Origin: Sipunculus nudus
Taxonomy: Eukaryota > Annelida > Sipuncula > Golfingiida > Sipunculidae
Direction: 5' to 3'
Length of the DNA stretch: 64,000 nt
Assembly (NCBI GenBank): GCA_026874595.1
Contig: CM049322.1
Location: 31,747,340 to 31,811,339 of the forward strand
Positions 48,850 through 61,772 of the stretch are shown here, in pieces. Position 1 is the stretch's first letter; each line of letters begins with the position of its first letter. Under the pieces are notes generated by a model. That model was given only the letters and a program-made list of their open reading frames with translations. It searched no databases and was not told the DNA's origin. The translations under genes were made by a program, and so were the position numbers.

Positions 48850-51800
48850 CTGCAAATGAATATATTTTCAATTACATTTTTAAATTGACTCTGTACACAC
48901 TGTCAACCTGAAGATTTATTTTCTCACAATACGCTATTGATTTAAATGTCATAATGTTTGTCATCATTATAAAACCAGTGGCGATAATAACAGTTTTGTT
49001 TTATTCCCAGATCGGGAAAATTAGATCATTTGGGGAAATATTGACTGACGGAAAGAGTTAATTTACCTGAACTTTGCCTCTTCTGTTTTGTGTTCTCGTA
49101 TAACCCTGGTGTTGCCAAACTCTCATATCCCTCTATGTTTATGCATTTATTTAAGAATATATGTTATTAAACAGTATCAATTGTAATTTATATATGAGAT
49201 AAATATACTAGCAATTTTAAGAGCAACTGGTATTACAATGACAAGATAGTGGCATATGATTTAAAAGAAAATCTAAATTAAAGACAAAATTCGTGATAAC
49301 CTCAATTTAGATATCATTTAGAGTCAACTACTCAAGATAACCAGGCACTATCTCTATTGCAGTTTGATGTTCAGTGAAAAATAGTCCAAGAGTTCGGATG
49401 TAATGGTCGAACATGCTAACAAGGAGCAAATGATAGTCATGAATATAGTACATATTAAATTATTTGGTATGATTAATACGGTATACATTTTTTATAAAAT
49501 GCAACTGAAAGCAGGATGTAGCACGGTTTCAAAATTATAGAAACAATAAAACTATCTGTCATAGTGCTGCTGTTTTTGTGCGTTGTAGGTGGTTCATATC
49601 ATGTTTGATTTGGCACTGTAGTTTGTGAAACAGACGAATATGTATCAGGCGGCACCTGCATTTTACTCAGTTAGGGAATATGAAACTAACATACACAATA
49701 GAAGCGATCAGTGTATAAAAATACAAAGGTATGCTGCGTCGTCATAATTATGATGTTTAGGATGGCATTTGAGCTATCAATATTATAACCTATATATTAT
49801 TTTTTGCTATATCGTTAATTTTGTCAAATAATATATTTGACCATCCTGGTTTTAAATTGCCTCTTATAAACATACCGTGTTCAGACGACTGCTTGTTTTC
49901 CCTGCCTTGGCTTTGTATTACTTCATACTGCTGATCAACCATAGCTAAAAGACAACCGGCACATATTTTGGTAATGCATTCCATTTCCATCATAAACATA
50001 CATTAAACAATCGTTGTCAGTTAAAACAATGAGCTCCTCTTCAATATTGAAAGCATCATTTCAAATATCCCTTGCAGTTTTATTTGATTTGACTTCTTTA
50101 TCATAACGCGTTAAAAACTCGCATTTAAAAAGCAAATCAGTTCAGCAAGAAAGTACATATGTATTTATAAACTGCAGGTTAATTACCAAGTGCCGAAGAA
50201 CTTTCTATGATGTCAGTTTTCGGCATTTTGTCTTTACAAGGTCGCCTTCCTTTTTCTGTTTTCTTAGTACAATGAGAACACACACCTAAACAAATGACAT
50301 GATAAACAGAATAATTAATGTCATGCAAGCTTATTTATGCTTCAAAAGTCGTCAACACTAGGAAATTATGAGGTGCTGTTATCCATAACGATATTGTATA
50401 ATTTGGCATTTATTAAATGAATATTTATTTTTAAATGGTTTATTAAAATACTGTTAACTTTTAACACGTGCATTTATGTTATCCTAAGAAGAACGTTTCA
50501 TGTTGAATTTGTCCAAACGAATGAGCTAAGGGCATTCTTTAAAGTTAATAAAGCCTTGGAGCAAGTAAAAAATATACATATTCAGAACAGTCAGTAAAGG
50601 TAAATAGCAATTAAATATATAAACATATCGCCATGTTAGTTTCTACAGGTATTATTATGTTTTTATATTCCATAAGCTTATTTTTTCACCATCATTTTCT
50701 TTTTGGTATTCAAAACGGTACATGAGAGAATATTTTGCCCTTTTATGTTTTCCATATATAATTAACAAAATATCACAATCACATTGGGAATGGAAAATTG
50801 TCCATTATAATGTTCATTTCTACATAAAGAGTTATATTGCTAATTGCATTAAGAATAGAAAGCATATATTGCAAAATAAATTTACGAAACGTACTTTACT
50901 TACCTGAAATTGTCTTTAAAACGGTACAGCCAGGAACAAATATATTTTGCAAGTGTGTCATATAGAACACACCTTTAAGCTTATTATGTTTAAGAAAATT
51001 GCAAGGTATGAATGTTTAACAGAATATGTATAAATATGGCTGTATATTATACAAAAATGAATATTATATATAAACACCTTTCATCAATCCTCTTCTATTT
51101 AGTATCATAATTATAATGACAAATATTACGCTGGCAGAGGCAAAGCCACCCACGAATGCCCCAGCCAGGCTTCCACCACTGAAGGACTGACATTCTACAG
51201 GGTCTACGAAAAATACAACAGGACATTGTCAGAGATGAATTTAAAGAGGAAAATGTCAGAAATTGTCTTATTTTCCTGTTTTAAGTTTTCATTCACGCAA
51301 TAACCAGCATTCAAAATATTTAAAAAGAAGTCAGTTAAAACGACGATGATATGCTTTTAAAAGTGTTCTTATTTCCAATATTGTCAGTTTCATCCTTTTT
51401 ATATCCTTTTTATTTTTGTTCAATTTTGCCAATTTTTCTTTTTTTTGTATATTCACTGAATACCAGCGTACTTTTCTGAGTAAATTAGGGTCTCATATAT
51501 TGAAGAACCCAGAAAAAGGCTAACGTTACCATCTGGAATTATTCATTACTGCAGGGACCATTAAAGAAATATCATTATACCTGGATGAGATTTCTGTTTG
51601 AACTCTAGCCTCAAAACGGTTTCTCCTCTGTACAGCAAAACCAACACGAATCGATATTCCTGCTGTGGATCCAAACCCGTTATAGTATAGTTAGCTGTAT
51701 GTGCACCTGGGTTATAGGAAGTACAGCTTGGAGGTATACACCCAGAGGTGTCTCTCTTTTTTCTATTTGAACCATTTTCCCATTGTTCTATGCGCTGTTC

Positions 51801-54800
51801 GTCATAGTTTCCTGACGGGCGACTCCAGCTTAAGTAAGCTGTGTGTCCTAGTCTTTCCACTTTAAGAGACGACTGATCTAATAACGGTAACCCTGGAAAA
51901 TTGATCACCTGTGCATCATACATACAATCATGAGTTCTATGGGATCCATGGCACTGTACAGAAATGTAAATGTATACTACAAAACAACTTAAAACTACAC
52001 AGATGCCAACTGAATTATCGATGGTAGGATATCCAATTTAGAAAGAGATTAGTAACTAAAATTGTTTACTTTTATATTTATGATGCAGGATGTATATTTA
52101 AGTATCCGACGTGTTATCTCGAAGCTCCTTAATATATTTTTGGTATAAAGACTGGAGCAATAGTGGTTTTGATTAATTCAGAATGCACTGAAAATGTAAA
52201 GCACTGACGCATTGTTAAATTTTGGAAATGTAATTTTAAGCAGTGATGTTATCCAGACTAATGGTCTGACCTATATTTTGTCAAACAATCACGAAAAATG
52301 GCATTTGGAGGTTTACGGCTACATACCAACCGGATTTCATGTGTTTATTCAAGGAATTATCATCATAAGTGTACGAATGGTGAAATGGTGAATCATATCA
52401 GACTGGCGACAAACCACTGTAAAGTATGTAAGTTAAAATTATTAAATGTTACTTTGTATCATTATCAGTCTCACTAAGTGTTTGAATGGTGACCTCATTG
52501 GATGACACATTTGTTCCAGCATTATGATCATTGTGAGCAGTCACTAAGAACTGGTAAGACGTTGATGATTTGAGGGTTCCAATTCTCTCCTCCGATATCC
52601 TGCCGTATCCTGGATCGGGAATGTTGCCCCTGTGAAGTCCGTAGTTCCCATCAGGTGTCTCCCTGTAGTGTATACTGAACGTTTGGACGTAACCCCCGTC
52701 AGAGTTTGCCTGCCATGACAATAAGACTGACACTGGTGTCGAGAAACTGCTGCCGCCATCTATAAACGGAGCACCTGGGCCACCTGAAGCAGGTACATAA
52801 TATGATCGGTTGTATGTTGTATTTTTTAATATTAAGTCCATTATGACAAGACAATCATTATTTATTCAAGGTAATTATTCACAAGACAAGTATTATTTTA
52901 TTCATGGTCCATATTGATAAGACAAGCATTATTTATGCATTCGTTTTTCACTTTAAGTCTATAAAATTATCATTCACAGTCAGCGAAATCAACTGTATAC
53001 AGTACATGTTATAATTTAACCTGAATTTAATGCTTGGATATTATGCACCACATAAGGCACAACTGAGCGTAAGATCTAATAAAGATTTAAGGAGAAATTT
53101 ACACATACTTATATTGAACCTGGATCCATAATCTTAATCATCTGGTGCAAAAGTCTGATAACATGAGGATCTATCTTTTTATGATTCCTGTAGTATATTT
53201 AGCGATTTAATATGAGTAATTAAGAATTTATTTTGTCCCTATTCAGGACTTTGCCCTTCAGCTTCTATCAACTCCGCCAATTGCACTTGAAACTATGATT
53301 GGATGGTGACAGATGTTTCTAAACTTCACAATTGACCAAACTATGACACCACGCTCACAGAGCATTTGTTTGAACATATTTATTATTTCATCGATTAAAT
53401 GACTAAATCGGAAAACTCCAGGTAGCACTAGCAAGGATTATTCATATATGGTTGTGCCGGTGTGATTACTCACTTTTGGACTACATCAGCAGATTTTTAC
53501 CAGACGATACCGAGGTAGGTAATCAGAAAAGTCAAATGAGAAAGCGGCAGAGATTACAAAATTTGAATGTAAAGTTTAAACTTTATTGTTATAAAAAAAA
53601 CAATGAATATCAAAGAAAAAGATAAGAAAAAGAATCTACTGAGTCCGGGAGAAAACAAATATTTATTCCTGTTTTTGAATTATGGGGTACAAATCTTTAG
53701 GTATTAAGTATGCATCGATTTAAAATATTAGGCTATTACGTTATAGTGACAACACACTTTCAGTCTCGAAATTGCATAATAAAATATTTACGTTGAATTT
53801 AGAGCATATTTATTCTCCAGGTTTATTCACAACAAACATCAGGGTGTTCCATCATGGATCTAAGGACACGCAATAAATTACAAAATAAAGTACAAAATAT
53901 AGTTACCTTGAGGTATCACCTGAAATATTAAATTACTTCCATTAAGCACTCCATTATTTCCATGAACTGTGTAATTCCCAATGTTAGACACAGTAACATT
54001 TGTAATGTTCAAGGTGCTCTCAAGGGGTTTACTGCTGATAGTGATAATTCCGTCTTCCATAATCTCTGTGATGTTGTTCTTTTGAACAAAGTACCAGGTA
54101 AATTTGACAGAAGAAGGGTACGCGTCAACCTTGATAGAGAGGGAAACATCTTGTCCAATTTTGGTGAAGACTCTTCTTCCTTCAGCAGGATGACCTAGCT
54201 GCTTGGCTGTGTCTGATAAATTGATATGTATATACAAACAAATGGTAATTTTTATATATTTATACTATATAGACAAAATAAGCTGTATATTATGACCAAA
54301 AGATCTCTTGTGTTTCTGTTCATTGTAGAAAAAAACTAACATTTGACACTCGTAATACTGCAAAAATGACGTTGATTCTTATATCTGTCTTAAACCTTTT
54401 AATACCATGTCAAATTAACATCAGCAACAGTTATTTTGCATTGGTTCTTCGTGGACCCTTGTGGCAACAATAACCAAAATCTTCTCACGTGACTAGAATT
54501 TGTTACTGAATGATTTAAAAGCAGAGAAACCGAGTCAAATTCTGTCTGTAACATTAAAATACTCTGTATATTTCCCTCTTAATATCTACGGCATAATCAT
54601 GAAAATCAAACCAGTATATATCAGTCGAACTAAATCCAACAAAAGAAAGATTATCATATGTAATTTTATAAGTACAAATGAATAAATGAAAACAACCATG
54701 CAATTCCCGTGCTGCAACCCTTCATTTACTGCAGAGGGCTAAAACAAATACCATGTTAAATGCGAACTTCAAATCTTTCTGGAAATTCGGTTAAGTTACT

Positions 54801-57362
54801 ACTTGTTCCCACCGAGCTATCTTGCATGTAGTTGTGAGGTGATGAGCATGGTGCTTGTAACTGGTGCTTTAAATTCCTTGTGAATATCTTAAGCAGATTG
54901 AATTGTATAAAATTTGATATTCTTCAATTTTCAAAAGTTTAAATTTGACACACTTTTCAATATTTATATGCTGTATTTGATAAAGGAGAACCGGTACCAT
55001 AAATTTTAATATTTTATGACAATTTAATTGATATCGTATCAACTTCGAAATTCGACAAATCACCAGCGAAATAACACCTACATCTGACAGTGACCTGCTG
55101 TTCTGCTGTAGTCACCTCTGGGTACACTTCATTTCTGGCTCTACAGGTATAAGTACCAGCATTGTAATACTGGGCCTGTGTGAATACTAACACTGCAGTT
55201 GTTTTGCTGGTTGTATTACTGTCCAGGAATCTCTGTTCTCCCTTGTTGTTATGTACCCATTGGGAGAACGAAACATCGTCAGGTACGGCATCAACCAGAC
55301 AGGTTACTGTCAGTCTATCGTATTCAGTTACCTCTTGAGATGCAAGAGATGTCTGGACATGAAGAACTGAAACCAAAAGAAGAAAATATGGAGTTGACAA
55401 ATCAATGCCAATAAGTCACGAAAATCCAAGCTGATTCTCATCAACCATCCAGCAACATTTTTATGGGCAGAAAAAAGACTAACATATCCAATAGGTTCAT
55501 TTCTTAGAAAATCATGGTAAATAATGCAGTTATTTGACAAAATATTGAATTTGCAAAGATGTAAGTAAAATATTGTGACCCCCATTTGAAATTTTGTAGC
55601 AAACGAAACGGTTCCATGAATATTACTCTTTGCATGTAAAAATGTAAACAATATATAAAATATTAGAAATTGCTTTCACGTGAATCAAGATATCCCGTCA
55701 ACGTACCCTCGTGGAATGTAGCGCCTTCATGATTCAAGGTATGATAAATGAATTCATACAATGGCGATTGTCTGACAGTGGGCTAGCTTTCTTGAATCTA
55801 CTTACATTGAATCACCAGGTACAGCTGTTTATCTCCTGTCAGACTCCTGTTGACCGGGTGGGTGATTGGTACGGACACCTCACACGTGTACGTCCCGGCG
55901 TCATCCTTGGCGACCTGACCCAGATCCCATGTCTTCTGTCCCTGCCTCTGTCTATCCACTGACTGTCCTCTTTGGTGAGACCACATGAAGTGTGTTATTT
56001 GAGCAGCAGGGTTTGACTCCGCTTCACAATCCAGGACCAAGGCCTGGTTTTCTTTCTTTGTCATGTTCCTCTCTGGAGGTGCAATGGTTACTCTGGGAGC
56101 AATTGGAGAAAGCCGTCATAAATTACCGTGATAATGCAATGAATATATGTGGAAAGCATTAATTGATAAGGAAAAGAACGATCCACACACAGGGATGAAG
56201 CAATACAGCTTTCCTAGAAGATGCAGTTTCATCAGCAATTAGGTTATAAAAATGCATTATAAAATGTTGATTATTGACATCTATACATCAGTTAGATTCA
56301 TATTAGCGATATGTCTCACACTTTGGAATAAAATATGTTTGTTATCTGATATGAAATAAAGTAAATTTCGGGAAACATAATACATTGTGTGCATTCCCGG
56401 TCGATATAGGTTAAACCTGGTGGTATGGTCATTATTTAAATATTCTGTAACCCTATATTACCTGATTGTACCAAGAAAAAATAATACATAAAAAACGTGC
56501 CCAAAGATTACTTCCCACATGTAAAATACAATTGATTTAAAACACAGATTTACTTCACTTTGTAAAGTGGAGACTGCTTAATGAATAATATTGAGTTTCC
56601 ATGACGTCCCATAAACATTATTGTCTCAGTGTCGTTAATAAAATACCTTTGACATGTCGTGCGTACGTATGTCTATATATGTGTCTATAACGTCCCATCC
56701 GAATCAAAATTATTTATTGCATGGAATACATGCTCCGGAAATTATTGATTTGCCGCTTAAATATTACTGATCACAGGCCATATTCATATTGATGAATAGC
56801 ATGTATATTAATAAAAGAAAGATAACAATTATTATTGACGACAGTATCTAAAAAAAATGCTCCATTTTCCCCTCTAAAAAGTTAAATGGCAAGACGTATT
56901 CAGCCATTACATACACTGTACTCTCAGGGTGTCATTTGACTGCACGGTCCGTAGGCCTACTGGTGGACGTTGAGTATGTTCGTTCTGTACAACACACTTG
57001 ATTTCTTTGCCATTATCTTCTCTCTCCACTGGTAAACTTATTGTGCTTGTTCCTTGCAGGGGCTGTCCCTCCTTGTACCAGGTATAAGAACACGCTGGAC
57101 GACCTTTATCAGTGACCTGACAGGTGGCGCCGTAGGTGTTTCCTTCAAACCAGGGCAGTTGAGGTGTAAACCAAAGAGAAGGGTTCTCACGAGGCCCTTT
57201 GGTTAACAACAACATTGCTATGTATACAAGGTCTGGGATTGGGTACTTGTACATGAACCTGTACCTAGGAACCCATTACAAAATATCTGTAGCTTGATTT
57301 CTTGAATCGGAGGTAAATTTACCTTTCACTAATGTGTTTTGCCTGGTGGAATATAATTCAGG

Positions 57363-57455
<93 letters not shown>

Positions 57456-60400
57456 ATTTTTAAAATTCTGTTTATCTTTCGTAGAATTTGTCTCCGAAGT
57501 TTCACCTGATAAGTAAAGCAGAATTACTCATATATCTCTAAAGAAACCGCGTACACTTGTAGTAAGTTCAAAACTGAAGCAGGAATATACTTACATGACA
57601 CAGTAAACACGTATCGTTGAGTGTAAGGTTCTGACAGAGCCCTCTGGGTCGTAGAACACACACACTGATTTCCATGCCAGGACTTAAGGACCTTCGTGGT
57701 AAAGCTGTTTACTCTGCCACTAGATGTCTCTGAACCTTGACCGCTGTTCTCACCGGGACATGTCCATTGGACTGATATGGCAAGCGGTCGGCCCCCAGTG
57801 GCTGTACATGTCAGACTAATGTCATCATCAGAGTAGACCGTAGTGCCATTTATGTACCCGCTAATCACAACACTCTCTGGTGGATCTACAAAACAGTTAA
57901 TGTATCACAGAAACACAAAAACAATATTTTTCTATACTGTAATACAATCAAATTTAGATTCATTGAAAATATGTCGGATCTTAAGCACCAAAAATATCGT
58001 GAACAGAAGCGGGGTATATATTGGAAGGCAGATGATTGTTTATATGGTTATCGAATTAAAAATGGGTTGATCACGCTGCTTCGTTCAGTCGACAACTATT
58101 ATTTACGAGACAAAATGTCCGTGCCTTGTGTCTCACCCTTAAACACTCCTTTTTTTAATTGGATGAAAGGTCTCGCTTGTTAAATTGATGGTTTTAAAAA
58201 TCCGACGGATTTTAGGTCGAATTTTAAAATTTGTATTTCTTTTATCAGACGAACAGGCTTTATTATCTTTTAGAACCTGACTAGACCTGGCGTCAAATGC
58301 CGGCATTTATCGAAATGTTACATTCCAAGACATTCCAGACAAAAGCACAAAAAAAATATATCGAAGCTCCTAACCCGCAGGTCACTATTTTGAGACGCAA
58401 GTGAAAAGATTTACCGGTAAATCGACTGACTGTTTTTTTTAATATCCTAATGTGTCATAAGGATGTGGCACACGTGCAATCTCGATATCGCATAACATAG
58501 AGAAGGATTTTGGAGGAATCACATCGACGGATTTTGCCGTTGTAAACAAGAATCTGTCCGCGATGGCTCTTGAAACCAGCCACAGTAGTATTTCAGGTGA
58601 CTGTTCCGTGTGCTATTTACTGCACTGTCTCGCAGTTGAAAACAAGTGGCTCATGGCCCATGACGCTCAGCTGAAATCAAGGAACTTGAACAAAGGTTAA
58701 CATGACTCTCAGAGTGCTCAAAATCATGTATTTTGAAAATAGATATTAGATACGGGTTACAGGGACCTTATTCTACATCCAGCTGCTACCACCCTTGCCC
58801 ATCTGACTTATAGAATTTTAAAATCATGTTCTTTCACACAGCTGGCAGAATAAAGGTCACATTATTTCAGGTTACCAACAATTTTTACAGGAACCTATCT
58901 GGATCTTCATCAAAATAGAAGTTTCTAGGTTCAAATGTAACCAATCGTGCACATATGGCCTGTAGGGTACCAAATCATGTTCTTTCACTAATCTTGAAGA
59001 ATATAGGTCATCATGACCTAATTTCAGGTGTCTAAGTAGATTTTTCATGGACCTCTCTTGACGTCAACTAAAAAAGATTACGATCTTAACAACATTTACA
59101 ATTAGTGCCCTCTTAACGGGTGAACCTTTCAGTTGGAGGTCTCAATATAGAGGGGAAAAATACGTAAAACTTTGAAATAATACAGAGGCACCACCAACCT
59201 GCAGTAACTGATGTAACACTCAATGATTATTATGCAAAATCATGGCGATTAATGCATTAATTATTCAGATACTGGAGCTTTAGTATCAAATTATTTTTAA
59301 TTATTCTGGGGTGTATTTATGAGCCCCATATATCGTAGGATATGGGTAACAGGAACCTAATTTTAGGTTTACGAGGATATTTTACATGAACCTCCCTGGG
59401 TGTCAAGTTAGCAGGTTCTAGGTCTAACGCTTACGATTTTTGCCCTTTTATCTGACAACCGCTCCTTTAAAAGTATAAACAATAGAAAATATGCGTAAAA
59501 ATTAAAAAAAAGAGGTGGTGCCAACATTCTGCAGGAACGGATGGAACACTCCATGATCAATATGCATGCTAAGAATCATAAGGAATAATGCATTAGTTTT
59601 TCAGATACTGGAGCTTTTATATCAATTTTAAATCATTCTGGCGGTCCTTACGTGTCCCATCACTCAAGGGATATGCGTAACAGAGACTTAACTTCAGGTT
59701 GCCAAGGAGATTTTTTTCATTGACCTCCATGGATGTAAAGTTAAAAGATTCCAGGTCAGGTCAAACGGGTATGATTTGTGCCCTGTTACTGGAGACCGCA
59801 TCATTAAATATTTCAAAGATAGAGAAAACTATTTGTTAAAATTCGAAAAAAAATACAGGTGGCGCCACTTGTCTGCAGGAACTATTGAAACCATGCATGA
59901 TCAATACGATTGAATAAAAATTAATTATTCTTGCGGTCCTTACGAGTCCCATCGCTCAGGGGCTATGAGTAACAGAGACTTAATTTCAGGTTTCCAATGA
60001 GATATTTTTCATTGACCTCCATGGAAGTAAAGTTAAAAGATTCCAGGTCAGGTCAAACGGGTACGATTTGTGCCCTTTTACTGGAGACCGCATCATTAAA
60101 TATTTCAAAGACAGAGAAAACTATTTGTTAAAATTCGAAAAAAATACAGGTGGCGCCACTTGTCTGAAGGACCTGATGAAACCATGCATGATCAATACGT
60201 GTGAAAAAATTTTAATTATTCTTGTGGTCCTTACGAGTCCCATCGCTCAGGGGATATGGGTAACAGAGACTTAATTTCAGGTTTCCAAGGAGATATTTTT
60301 TATTGACCTCCATGGAAGTAAAGTTAAAGGTCAAGTCAAACGGGTACGATTTGTGCCCTTTTACTGGAGACCGCATCATTAAATATTTCAAAGTCAGAGA

Positions 60401-61737
60401 AAACAATTTGTTAAAATTCGAAAACAATACAGGTTGGGTCACTTGTTTGCAGTAACTCATGAAACATTGCATGATCAATACGTATGAAAAAATTAAAATA
60501 ATGATCAATGCATTAGCTAAGCAGACACTGGGGCTTCAGTGTCATTTTTTTTAATTGTTCAGGGGATCGGGAGGGGGGATAACTTACGAGCCCAATAGCT
60601 CAGTGGACATGGATAACAGAGACCTAATTTCAGGATTGCAAGAAGATTTGTTATAGACCTCCCAGGATGTAAAGTTGAAAGATTCTAGATGCGATGGTAA
60701 TGATGTGTGCTTTGTTAACGGACAACCGTTCCTTTGAAGGTCTCAAAATAGAGAAAACATATGTAATAATTAAAAAATACAGGTGGCGGCACCAGTCTGC
60801 AGGAACTGCTGAAACACTCCATGATCGACATGGATGCAATGAACATATTGATTAATGCATAAGTTATTCAGATATTGTAGCTTTTGTATCATATGTTTGA
60901 TTATTCTGGGGGTGGGGGTTCCGACCCCATAGCTCAGAGGAGAACAGCGACCTAATTTCAGGGTTCCCAGGAGAATGTTAATGGATGGCAAGCGAGAAGG
61001 TTCTAGGTCCAACAGTTACGTTTGTGTCCTGTTAACGAACGACCGCATGTTTTAAGGTCTCAAAATATAAAAAAAATACGGAAAATATAATTTGCGCAAC
61101 CATTCATAATGAATATTAAGTATGCATATCCTCCAGCTGAACGACACTACGTTTCACACCCTATATTTGCCATAGATAGGGTCCTAGGTGTATATCAGCT
61201 ACTTAGCTGTAAGAGAGAAGAGTATGGAACTTCACAGTCTTGGTCCAGGAGCTCTACATAGAGATAGATTTAAAAGGATCATGGCTTCTTTATAAAATTT
61301 TGATTTACAATGCTTAAACCATGCAGACGATGGACTTTGCCCTATTGTAAGTTATATGCAGCCTGATATAAAATCATAGGTATTCATGCTGCTGCTTGAC
61401 TCAGGGGCGGATCTAGGATTTAAAAAAATGGGGTCGGAGGGGGGGGGGGGTGGGCGGTAATAGGGGGTCGGAGGTTACCAACGAAAATTAATGACAGAGC
61501 CATAAAAAGAAACGGGGGTGGGTAAGGGGGGGGGGGGGGGTTCCAAGGCGAAAAAAAAATGATCTGATCCTGGAAAAAGGATGGGGTGGGGGGGGGCTTC
61601 CTGACCCCTTGGGCCCCCTCGTCCGCTTCTGTTACTCTCAGCCATGTAATGCAACACACGAGACTTGATTGCAGTATAGGCCTACAATGTTGAGCAGTCT
61701 TCAGATACACCACCATGACCAGGCGCGTTTGTAAAAT

Positions 61738-61772
<35 letters not shown>

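Noticed and set aside
49360-49426. Another gene B tail exon on the minus strand (ACSTITSELLDY...)
   Set aside because: A decent acceptor exists, but the frame runs into a stop without a donor. The only echo of gene A is a short KLQ-type match.
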